In this document: positions 10,903 to 21,915 of the stretch, piece after piece
Layout of the letters: every line of letters starts with the position of its first letter
How positions within the stretch are numbered: the stretch's first letter is position 1
Assembly: GCF_036711975.1 (NCBI RefSeq)
Contig: NC_091973.1
Span: 1,612,001 to 1,676,000, forward strand
Direction of reading: 5' to 3'
Length of the DNA: 64,000 bases
Source: Onthophagus taurus
Taxonomy: Eukaryota > Arthropoda > Insecta > Coleoptera > Scarabaeidae
Program-made: the position numbers and the translations under genes
The notes under the pieces: generated by a model
What the model was told of the DNA's origin: nothing
The model's input: only the letters and a program-made list of their open reading frames with translations
Databases searched by the model: none

Positions 10903-12227
10903 CAGTGATGGGACCTCGGTAAATACCCGGCGGGTAGGTATTTCTAAAATGGATATTTATACGGGTATTTACCACGGTGCAGGGTAAATACCCAAATAGG
11001 GCGTATAAAAGTGATATCAGCAAAAATATATCAGATTCAAAAAAAAATGAAGAGGTAGTTGATGAAATGGACGTTGAAGACGAGGAATTGTCAATTTATA
11101 TTAGATCAAGTTATTATGATTATTATCATCAGGCAACCCTCTGCATCCATTGTTGGACATAGACCTCCCCTATTCTGTTCCATTCGATTCTATTTTGTGC
11201 CGCCTGAATCCAATTGTTGGTCATTCTTTTGACGACTACTTCGTCTGTTCGCTTGCGGTCTCAACCAACCGTTTTGTTGACTGCTCATTCTTCATTCGCG
11301 CGACATGACCCGCCAAGTTCCACTTTAGCTTTGCTACAATGTTGCCACATCATTTACGTCAGTTCTTGTTCATAGGTCTTCATTTCGTATGTAGTCCCTC
11401 AGAGTTACACCCAGGATCGACCTCTCCATCTATCTTTGCGTTACTTTGACCCTCCTGGCAGTGACTACCGTTAATGTTAAAGTTTCGGAGCCTTATGTCA
11501 TAACCGGAAACATGCATTGGTTGAAAGCTTTTCTTTGCCTTTTCTCTTGAAGATATCTCTAAGTTTCCCGTAGGCTGTGTGATCCTTCTATTTAATTCGC
11601 TTGTTTGATTATCTCTCGATACATGAACCTCATAGCCAAGATATACATAGCTGTCAACCCTCTCAATCTTATTATCCCCAATGTTGATGTTAGAGCTGGG
11701 AACAAGATTTGTCTTAAATTTTGATTTCTCCTCGTTGATATTTAGTCCGACTCTTGCACACAACTCCTTTAAATCGTTCAGCATTAGTTTAATCTCTCCA
11801 AGGCTATCCGAAATAAGAACCATATCGACCACGTAGCGCAAATTACTAAAGCATTTGCCATCAATGTGTATGCCTTTTTGGGTCCAATCCAGTTTTTTAA
11901 ATGCACTCTCCAAGACTGTGATGAACAATTTGTGTTCAACAGTGTATCGCTTTGTTTTACTCACAATCAGTACTTTACTACTTCCTACTCTTTTCAGAAC
12001 TTTCATGCAATTTTACAGTCATTGTAGCTTTGTTGTAGATATTATAAATAAGTTTGATATATCGATAATCGACTCAGCATTCTTGAAGTGCTTGCAAAAC
12101 TGCCATCAACTCAATTTAAATTAAATTTTATAAATACCTCTAAATACCCATCTTGGGTAAATACCCCCGGTTATATATCCAGGAAATTTACCCTTGGAAA
12201 TAAATACCCGGGTATTTAACAACACTG
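10903..12227. mobile_element. hAT-like element with 8-bp target duplication
   Basis: The left end begins CAGTGATGGGACC. The reverse complement of the right end begins CAGTGTTG, and both ends are followed within about 20 bp by TAAATACCCGG-type sequence. The 8 bases flanking both sides are identical: GCCGAGAT at 10895-10902 and again at 12228-12235. CAGTG-type ends with an 8-bp duplication are the hallmark of hAT transposons. No transposase is visible; the interior is filled by a LINE remnant on the minus strand. The element is therefore non-autonomous and inserted exactly into the conserved palindrome of the surrounding satellite, after that satellite existed. Confidence 0.82.
11110..12006 (-). 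mobile_element. RTE/CR1-like LINE 3' remnant inside the hAT-like element
   Basis: The minus strand encodes the late RT region with a degraded catalytic box (YVVDMVLIS where families have a FADD-type box), then NINEEKSK and SYVYLGYEV. After a frameshift and a stop near 11400-11390 it continues as LRDYIRNEDL, KLKWNLAGHVARM and finally IGEVYVQQWMQRVA with a stop at about 11121. It is followed by an ATAATAAT-type tail. The order matches the C terminus of insect LINE ORFs ending in EAYVQQW. Missing catalytic residues and the frameshift show that it is dead. Confidence 0.8.
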
Positions 12228-13300
12228 GCCGAGATTAGTTCTTGTATCAAGAACAATACTCAGGAATAGAAGCATGTTATAAAAAAAATTTTAGAACAAA
12301 AGTTGTAGCAAATTTTATTCTTAACAATATTGCTCTCTTGCACTTTAGCTGTCAGATGCGTAGATATCCAGAAAAATATAATGGTATCACTCGGGATTCG
12401 GAGCATGAAACCAAGTCTACCATGCTTGAAATTTATGGAAGAAATAATCTCGGCCGACTGCGAAGACGTCGGCCGCCCTAAGTATTATTCAAGATGCTTG
12501 AGGCGGCCGACGTCTTCGAAGTCGGCCGAGATTAGTTCTTGTATCAAGAACAATACTCAGGAATCGGAGCATGTTATAAAAATTTTTAGAACAAAAGTTG
12601 TAGCAAATTTTATTCTTAACAATATTGCTCTCTTGCACTTTAGCTGTCAGATGCATAGATATCCAGAAAAATATAATGGTATCTCTCGGGATTCGGAGCA
12701 TGAAACCAAGTCTACCATGCTTGAAATTTATGGAAGAAATAATCTCGGCCGACTTCGAAGACGTCGGCCGCCCTAAGTATTATTCAAGATGCTTGGGGCG
12801 GCCGACGTCTTCGAAGTCGGCCGAGATTAGTTCTTGTATCAAGAACAATAGTCAGGAATCGGAACATGTTATAAAAAAACTTTTAGAACAAAGGTTGTAG
12901 CACATTTTATTCTTAACAATATTGCTCTCTTGCACTTTAGCTCTTAGATGCATAGAAATCCAGAAAAATATAATGGTATCACTCGGGATTCGGAGCATGA
13001 AACCAAGTCTACCATGCTTGAAATTTATGGAAGAAATAATCTCGGCCGACTTCGAAGACGTCGGCCGCCCTAAGTATTATTCAAGATGCTTGGGGCGGCC
13101 GACGTCTTCGAAGTCGGCCGAGATTAGTTCTTGTATCAAGAACAATACTCAGGAATCGGAGCATGTTATAAAAAAATTTTATTCTTAACAATATTGCTCT
13201 CTTGCACTTTAGCTCTCAGATGCATAGATATCCAGAAAAATATAATGGTATCACTCGGGATTCGGAGCGTGAAACCAAGTCTACTATCAAAGTATCATGG
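12228..13300. repeat. Palindromic satellite family, block 1b (about 296-bp units)
   Basis: Three and a half head-to-tail units with a period of about 296 bp. Each unit holds an interior module (TTTTAGAACAAAAGTTGTAG, AACAATATTGCTCTC, GGGATTCGGAGC) bounded by inverted CpG-rich arms. Junction palindromes lie at about 12448-12532, 12741-12828 and 13039-13126. A 60-80 codon frame recurs in each unit only because the units are near-identical; it has no start context or known domain, so I do not call it coding. Confidence 0.92.
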
Positions 13301-13832
13301 ACAAGTCTTCTTTAATTTTTGTGCATTTCTCAATTCTCTTCTTAATTTTCTGTAATCTCGAACCCGAATTTACCTAAACATATCTCAGATTTATCCATTT
13401 TCACCTACTTTTGTATACAACATACCTTCTTCACCATAAGATTTGGGGTGAGTTCAATTCATTCTCTGTTTTGAGTTTAAAGACATTTTTTAATTTTAAT
13501 ACTGCGCTAAGGCAAAAATTTAAACATTCTAATTTTAAAGTCAATAACATTTTAGTTTAATGTATCAATTGCGTCAAAAGATGGCGCTACTTGTTCTAAA
13601 TTCACCCAGTTTGCCTCGATTAAAAATAACATTAGTTATTAATTTTTTTAATCTAATTCAGTTTAGAATCGGCGTTGAAGACCACTACAACTAAGAAATA
13701 CATTATTCGCCGTTTAATATGGGCTGCTTTTGATTTGAATTTTAGTTAACCGCGTGACGTCACCGGCAGGGTGAGCAATACATTAAAAAAAAATACCGAA
13801 ACGTTAAATAACGAAGTGTGACAGACTCAAAA
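13301..13832. promoter_or_regulatory. Upstream region of CARM1
   Basis: It separates the satellite from the CARM1 start codon and should hold that gene's promoter and 5' UTR. It contains AGATGGCGCTACTTG at 13579-13593, a 15-mer that recurs downstream of the gene at 21442-21456. No TATA box was assigned. Confidence 0.4.
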
Positions 13833-16800
13833 ATGGCGCCTAAGGTCTGGGATGTTGATGTTTATAACATAAATACGGACGGTGTACTTAAACAAAAATT
13901 TAATCAACGTGTTCAATTAAACATCGATTACGATCCGCAGGGCTTGAGTTTGAAGTTAATATCGGGTGAGTACAATACGTACTTTTCGAGTTGTTATTGT
14001 GTACCAAACGTGACCAGCTTTGAAACGGTCCAGTTTTTTTCTCATCTTAATATTAGACGCCTTAAACGTTTCAGGTAAGACCGTCTTATTGGAATTTCCT
14101 GTCTCACAAAGTACCGAATATTGTCGGATTGGGAACAAAGCCTTCACCTTCACTGTTGACAGAGAATCTTTGTTTTTTAAATTCACTAATGAGCAAGGTG
14201 AGATTTCTATCATTTTTATAATAATATATATATAATTAACACATACATTAATTTATATGTTATATAAAGTGATACAAAAGATTTTTTTTTGGTGTATCAT
14301 AAAATTTGTTAATTAATTTTCTTTGTTTGTTTCCGAAACGAATAAAAAAACAGTTTTGTTCATAACCGATGAAAGAAAGGGGCTTTAAATTGAAAATAAA
14401 ATCGGGTTTATAGAGTAATATTTTTGAATTTATGTGCACTCTAAGAACCCATTGTTCTTCAAATAGCGATTGTTGAATTTCAAGGGTTTTATTAGACTTG
14501 CAAGACATAACAAAGAAACCCTTGTTTAAACACTTCAAATAACTTTTTTTAACATTGCAAAAAACATCTCATAAAAATAAAATTAGATAAGAAAAAAATT
14601 CCTAAATCCACAAATTATTATCAAAGTTCAAATAACATAAATGATTTATACTGAAAAGTGTTGATTTCTTTCTCTAGAAAATCATTTAATCCTAACGCGA
14701 ATTTTGATAATTGTTATCACTTTTTTTTTAGTAGTACAAAGTTTCTGCAAAATCATGCTTGTTACATTAAAACATTTCAATCTCAAATCCCTTTAACTCT
14801 CTTCCTAAATTACAACTTACCAAACAACATTAGCAACTCCACAACTTAAGGAATGATAATAAACGAAATTATAATAAAGAGCTGACGAGATGATAAAAAT
14901 GGAAAAATGTAAGAAACATTCCAAAAGTGGCAAAAAAATATGTTTGAGTGATAAAACGCATTAATAGCAAGGATGTGACTCATTCATATGAGTATAGTAA
15001 TAAGTATTCAAGGCGAATCACGACATTGAAGTAAAAAATTCTTAAAAATCCACTTTTCAAATATCAATGAGACCTCTCCACTCAGAAAATGTAAGAACCT
15101 CAGGATATTCAGGCAACAATATCAACACCTAACTTTCTCCCCCAATTGCCCTCATTAATAAGTAATAGTAATTCAAATTTGGATTTATTTTGTAGTTATA
15201 ACAAGCGAGCGATGTTAAATTTAAAGTTTGGGCGACCCTCAAACCTACCATACATTGTAATGATCCACAAAAACCTCTGCGGAAAGAATGCCAGGATGCA
15301 ACCAGGTCCTAGTTAAGCAAATAACATAAACAGAATTAGACTTTTAGTTCTTTGACCTCCCACATTCTCATAATAACCGCCAAGAGCAGATATTATGACA
15401 GTGTTTCTCAAAAATAACGAATAAATTCTAATAATAAAGGTGTCATAAAAAAATTCAAGAAAAATTGCCTTAAAGTTTCATTAATTCCCATTTCCTTGCG
15501 ATAAAAAAATAGCAAAAATAACCAATTGGTTGCCAATAGGCTGTTGTATCTGCTCTTTAATATTGCCCTGGAAAGATAGTACAAGATACAGGACTTTGAA
15601 CATGGACAATTAAAATCTTGTCATTTTTGGAATTTACAAGGTTGCAAAACAAAGCTGAGGCATGGGCTTATAGATAAAATTTCCAAAGACCAAGGATATG
15701 GTAGCAAAGACTGGGATGACAAGATAGAGAGGGTTAGCAGTTTCATATACTTGGGATATCTGATGAATAATAAAATTTAGAGAGTAAAATAATAAATAAG
15801 AGAATAACTTTGCCTTATTAAGTCAAAAGTGCCTCAGCTGCAAGCGACCTTGGCTCAACTCAGAGAATTGATTAAGCTGTGATTCTAGAAATCACTTAAT
15901 TTAGCCAAGGCATACTGCAACATCTCGACTAAAGTCGCAAAGGAAGAAAGTATCGCTTCATTGATTACCAGAACTCATTTGCAGTTAGGATCTCATTGAA
16001 ATACTCTTCTTAGAGTCTTTCCAGCACCCCGCATTAATTCGATAAGAATGCCTTTGAAGATCCGCGACTCTTCCCGAGAGTTCCGAGACCTGTTTCATTA
16101 GAAGCATATTTATATAAATAAAACATCTAGGCGAAATCCAAACATATGGTGTGAAGTCTCAATCTACACACTTAGCACTTTTGTTCTTGTAATGCGTGAT
16201 TGGATGACACCCGATTTTGTTTGCAATACAATTTAACTAAAAATAAAAATTATAATAAACAGCTTTCTAGTTCAATCACGCAATCATTGATTTAAGGGGG
16301 ATTCGAGCGTTTGACACAGATATAGTAACATATTATTTAAGTGATAACCCCAACTATCACAGGTCGAGATGATTTGGACAACGACGAGAATAATGCTTTT
16401 TTGATTCGCGTTGGTTTGGGTCGAAACACTTTTTGATTAATTATTTTTAAATTTCAACTTTAAATACATTTTCATTTATTTTATATTATTTTTTAAAATT
16501 GGAAGCGTTCCAACACAGCCTTACATAAAATAGCATCTGATGAGAAACAAATCATATTTATAATATAATTCTTATATGTGAGTACATTTTAGAGTGTGCC
16601 AAAAGAGAACTTTGTTTTTGTCACTTTCTCAGTTTTTATTTTTATTGCGTTTAAGAATTGGAATCATTCCAAAAATCTTTTCGTATAAATAGTGTTTGAT
16701 AAATTAATTTATAATTACTAAAAAATTTCAGATTCGCAGAGATTTTACACAGAATTAGCAAAAATAAAACATGGAAAAGGTGCTTCCGTATTTTCTGTCC

Positions 16801-19800
16801 GTACAGAAGAATCATCAGCAACGCAGTATTTTCAATTTTACGGCTATCTATCTCAACAGCAGAACATGCTACAGGATTTTATACGAACGTACACTTATCA
16901 AAGAGCGATATTATGTAACATAAATGACTTTAGAGACAAAGTGGTGTTAGATGTAGGTGCGGGTTCGGGAATTTTATCATTTTTTGCTGCCCAAGCGGGT
17001 GCTAGAAAAGTATACGCGGTTGAAGCATCGTCAATGGCCGAATATGCCCAAAAATTAGTAGCCGCAAATAAACTTGATCATCAAATCACGGTAATCGCTG
17101 GTAAAATTGAAGAAGTTGAAATACCGGAAAATGTAGATGTTATTATATCTGAACCAATGGGTTATATGTTATACAACGAACGAATGTTAGAAACGTATCT
17201 TCATGCAAAGAAATGGCTCGCTCCTAAAGGAAAAATGTTCCCATCGCGTGGCGATCTCCACATTGCACCTTTCACTGATGATGCTCTCTATATGGAACAA
17301 TTCAGTAAGGCCAATTTTTGGTTTCAAACTTGTTTTCATGGCGTTAATTTATCTGCAATACAACACTGGGCGATTAAAGAATATTTTAGACAACCCATTG
17401 TCGATACGTTTGATATCAGAATATGTATGAGCAAATCTGTTAGACATGTTGTTGATTTTTTAGAAGCCGACGAAACGGATCTCCATACAATAGGTACTTT
17501 CGCTAATTTTATTCAAGATTGTATTACAAAAGTAAAAAAAATATTTTTGTGTAGATATTCCTTTAGAATTCCATTTACTGGAATCGGGAACACTTCATGG
17601 TTTAGCATTTTGGTTTGATGTTGCGTTTCAAGGTTCACAACACACGATTTGGTTGAGTACAGGTCCAACGGAACCTTTAACACATTGGTACCAAGTACGT
17701 TGCCTTCTTGAGCACCCGTTAATAGTAAAACAAGGTCAAGTAATAACCGGAAAAGTTCTTTTGGTAGCTAACAAAAGGTACAAATTATAATATTTGTGAA
17801 TAAAAAATAACCAAGCTCATTTACAGGCAAAGTTATGACGTTACAATCGATTTACAAGTGGAGGGATCGCACCAGCGATCCTCTAACACACTTGATTTGA
17901 AAAATCCGTATTTCCGGTATACAGGCGCGCCCGTACAACCCCCTCCCGGTGTCTCAAACATATCTCCAAGCGAAAATTATTGGAACCAAATTGATGCTCA
18001 AGGAGTCAGAAACGGTAAATTTTTAATAACTTAATTTTGTTGTTGTTCATTTTTGCGTTTTAGCCGTTAATATGGTTAATGGAATGTCTGTGAACGGTCT
18101 TGGGGAGGTTTCAATGGACACGACACAATCGGTTATTAGTAACAATTTAATGACTAATAATTTAATTGCTTTAGGTAAGTACTTTAATTTTTTGAGAATT
18201 GGTTTGAGTTGGTTCATTTTGAAAATGGGATTGCGTTATGCATGCAAAAGATTTAATGGCGCATTATTGGTAATGAAATAAAATAATTTTCGGGATTCTA
18301 GTACGCATGCTTAAATATGAATGGCACAAATTTTGTGTTGCTATCATTTGTAAAAAGGGAATCAGTAAATATAGCTTATTTTCGACAAAATCATATATTA
18401 AAATTAATTTAAATATTGCTAATAACACTTGCGCTTTTGGCTTTATCACAGAATACAGAATATAAGCTAAATTTATTCGGAAATTTGCGGAGGTTATTTT
18501 TTAAATAATATATTATATATTTCTGTATTTTGTGGTGATACTTTCTTTATGGTTAAACTTTTTGTTGAAGTTCCTATTTTTGGTTGGTTTTTCCTCAATA
18601 CACAATTCCCATTAATTATTACTAATGGCATTATGTTCCTATTATTATGTATTACATGAATAATGTTAGATTTCTAAATTCTTGATGGTGCTTGGGCTAT
18701 ACAGAGTGTTTGATTTTAGCTTATGACAAAATGTTATAGAAGCAAACTTTTAATATTCTATTATCTGCCATATTCAATATGATGAAATGATGAAGAATAC
18801 TTAATCATCTCAGCCGACTTCGAAGACGTCGGTCGCCCCAAGTTTCATAAACAATACTTTTCTCGATATTCCGAGCGTTTCTATCAACAGCTCCGTTTTC
18901 CAAGTGTTACCATCAACAACTAGAAAAAACAACAAATTCATCCAATTTTCGTATTTTTCTCAATATTGACGCATCTGAGAGCAAAAGTACGAGAGAATGT
19001 TCTTGATATACGAAATAATCTCGGTCGACTTCGAAGACGTCGGCCGCCCCAAGTATCATGAACACTACTTAGGGCGGCCGACGATACTATCAACAATTTG
19101 TAAAACTAAGAATTCAGCAAATTTTCATATTTTTCTCAATATTTACACATCTAAGAGCTAGAATGTAAGAGAGAAAATATGAAAATTACATGAAGAGGAA
19201 GACGAGGTATCTGTTGGATATCTTTGTAACAACTAAAATCAAACACAGTATAAATCGTGCTTGACGGCCAATTTTATTTTTTTGCTTATTTGGCTCACAA
19301 ACTGTTTGTTCTAGCAACGTTTAGATATAATATGATAAAAAGATTGTTACCTTGCTGGATCAAATATATTAATCTGTAGCATGTATAAATTGAATAGCGT
19401 TAAGTGTTATTGTGGTTTTGGGTTTTTGGTTTTGTGTACATCCATCATTTTTTTGTCATCAAGTTTTTTTTTCGTCATTGAATTTAATGGTGTATAATTA
19501 GATCCAGCGCAGCTAACTGATGGTGCTCCGCCAAATATCCACCCAGGGTGCATTTCGAGTACAGGTCGTGGTCGTGTGGCAGCTAGTCCAACGTCGACAC
19601 AAACTGCCCAATTGATTGGAGGTGCAATTTCGCCATCGTTGTTCACAACACCGAACGCCCAACAGGTACGGGATTATTGAAAGGTGTTAATATGGTGACT
19701 TCGATAAGTAATTGAGATTTTTTTGTGGGTTATGTAGCAACCATTGTTGATGGCGAATTACCCGTTAAGTACAAACCTGATGATAGGAGATTACGTGACG

Positions 19801-19839
19801 CCGGGAAACGGCATGACGATGTCCGCGTACAGACAGTAG
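13833..19839 (+). CDS. Art4: Histone-arginine methyltransferase CARM1/PRMT4 (Drosophila Art4/CARMER)
   Basis: Eight exons join in phase: 13833-13965, 14075-14197, 16732-17493, 17555-17777, 17827-18014, 18064-18174, 19502-19665 and 19738-19839, giving 601 aa (human CARM1 is 608). The protein transfers methyl groups from S-adenosylmethionine to arginines of histone H3 and transcription coactivators in the nucleus. Visible parts: an N-terminal PH-like region (residues 1-85), the SAM-binding [10 protein letters not shown] (about 156-165), the double-E loop [11 protein letters not shown] (catalytic Glu226 and Glu235), the dimerisation arm and the beta barrel with LTHWYQVRC. The C-terminal tail is Gly/Asn/Thr-rich and less conserved, as in the family. 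The ATG at 13833 sits in an AAAATGG context. Intron 2 (2.5 kb) holds a LINE remnant and intron 6 a 547-bp Tc1-like element; neither touches an exon. No key residue is missing. Confidence 0.96.
15535..15880 (+). mobile_element. Degenerate LINE fragment in CARM1 intron 2
   Basis: Broken plus-strand frames read LLFNIALE at about 15550 and later [14 protein letters not shown] at about 15730. In that order these are the post-palm and thumb motifs of insect LINE RTs. Several stops and frameshifts lie between them. It is an old relic without function. Confidence 0.55.
18702..19248. mobile_element. Tc1-like TIR element carrying palindromic satellite sequence (CARM1 intron 6)
   Basis: The left end reads CAGAGTGTTTGATTTTAG after TA; the right end is CTAAAATCAAACACAG followed by TA. 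The 547-bp interior carries three copies of the palindrome (near 18808, 19020 and, cut short, 19073) and divergent satellite interior. There is no transposase, so it is a MITE-like element. It is one of three copies in this window with such ends (25789-26064 and 42270-42575 are the others). Confidence 0.75.
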
Positions 19840-21245
19840 ACAGTGTGCATTATTAGGTTTTCATTTTTTTGCGGTAATGCTCAACGTATTTATTTTATTA
19901 ATTTTAGTTTTTTTCGCCAAGATCTGGACAGATCGCGGACAGTTCCGCCGCGTTCCCAATTGATGTATGTCATCGTGACTACGCCATTGTGATAAAAAAA
20001 AATAAGTGCTGTCTGTTCTTCCGACGAGTCACCTCTTCGTTCTATTTTATGTTAAAATACTTTGTCTATATGTTTTTTATTATTTTTTTTATTTTATTTT
20101 ATTTTTTTTTTTCGTTATCGTATCTGGAATTTCTTCCTCACCTTTTTTAGGTTTCACGACGCGGCAGGGAAACTTACTTTTTATCCTAGCTACGTGTTTA
20201 AGGTGTCTAGGTTTTTATATTAAATTTTTAAGTTTTGCTGCTATATACCACTTTTACTATTATAATTTTCTAAGTGTTAAGTTCGGTCCTATTATACGTA
20301 TTATCATTCGCCCTACTCCCCCAGCCCCATTTCCCGCTTTTTCGTTTTTGCAGACACGAGACACAAGACTAATTCATTATATAGGTTATTAGTAGTCCTC
20401 GGGCATGTGCCGTTTCCGTATCGACACTAACTAGTTTACGTACAATACACGTGCGGAAGTCTACTACGTTGTGTACATATGACGTTACTAATTTTTAAGC
20501 TCGCGAGTGCCCTCAGTGACTACTCTTAATTCTGTGTTCAGGTAGGAGATACAGTTGTCGAGGTTTTTACAAGTACGTTAAGGAATTATACGAACTCTCT
20601 TCTTATTATACTTTTTTGTTCTTTTTTATTTTGTTCCGGAAAGTCCAGTCTAGTCGAACATATTTATAAAAAGAATTGCGATCTAACATTCCTGTGCGAG
20701 AACGATCCAGAGAATATTATGCGAAAAAAACCTTAAGACAAATTAACAAATTTATTAAAAAATCCCGGTACTGTAACAACTCGATCTTTTTAATCACGTT
20801 AAATTAGGTGTAATTCAATTCTTTTTTGTTATTTGTACATTTAGGGTAAGGACAATAATTTAATTAACCGTTCTTTGCGTCACCACCCCTTCAGATCAAA
20901 AAATAAATAAATTAAAAAACGAATCCTAAGCAATCCAAGCATCGATCGATTACTGTCGGGTAGCGAACGGTTTTTAGGTCGCTCGTTTAGTAACGAAGCA
21001 TACAAAATTAGCTTCTAGTTACATATCTAGGTCTGGCGGCACTGTATATTAAAAACACACTTCCATTTCGGACGATATACATCTTTTGCTGTTCTTTATT
21101 TTTTTTGTTTATTTTTTTTTTCAATGGTACTTTACTGGCTATTGTAATACCCCTTGTTTTTCTTTTTCTTCATTTGTACTGTATACCATCCAATTTTCAT
21201 TGATATTTTGTAAAACGTAGGTAAACAATAAATTATTCTACTTAA
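19840..21245 (+). other. CARM1 3' UTR region
   Basis: No coding content. It is AT-rich with long T runs and ends with a clear AATAAA at 21227-21232. A 3' UTR of about 1.4 kb is likely, though the true cleavage site cannot be read from sequence. Confidence 0.5.
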
Positions 21246-21915
21246 TAAAAAAATTATTTCGTTTATATCCTTATTTTCATTCCAAGTATCCATCAAATTT
21301 CTTTTATAGGAGTGTTTTCTAGATGTAATTTAGTTTGTTTTAGTTTGTCGGCCAAAAAGTAGATGGCGTGGATAAACGGTTGGATTGGAGGTTAATCTAA
21401 CCAATGAGAAACGCGAATTTTTGCGAAATACTCTTACTAATAGATGGCGCTACTTGATCAATAAGTCTAAAGCTTGTGAAGGAATTGATGTCATTCAAAA
21501 TTGTGCTTCAAGTATATTTCATCCTTGTTGTTTAGACAAAATTTAACATCAACATTGCTACCTTTCCAAGATTGAAACTCACATCAAGAGTGAATTTTCT
21601 ACATCTTTATACATTTATTTCAACGTGTTTCATACTCCCCACCTATAAAAAAAGGAAATTATTTACATTTCACTTTGATGCACATCTTAATTCTAATGGA
21701 AATACTAATTTCTTCCCACGTGTTCTATTTTACATTGTAAACTGCCACTTTTCTCATTAATTTTTCAACTTTCTCCCCTCCAGATCTAGACATATTTTAG
21801 ATTTTATAAGATTAAGATTTGTAATGGATAAACCGCATCATAAAGTTTACATTTGTACATTTATTTCATTAAGTTAAAAAAAAACATAAACACACTTAAA
21901 TCTAAATATTATAAA
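21246..21915. other. Convergent spacer between CARM1 and the neprilysin gene
   Basis: The two genes end towards each other here. The spacer holds AGATGGCGCTACTTG at 21442-21456 (identical to the copy upstream of CARM1) and a related AGATGGCGTGG at 21361. No gene seen. Confidence 0.5.

Noticed and set aside
13833-14078. Reading CARM1 exon 1 through the donor
   Set aside because: The GTGAGT donor at 13966 and the acceptor at 14074 restore the family's N-terminal sequence, while the read-through frame loses similarity immediately.
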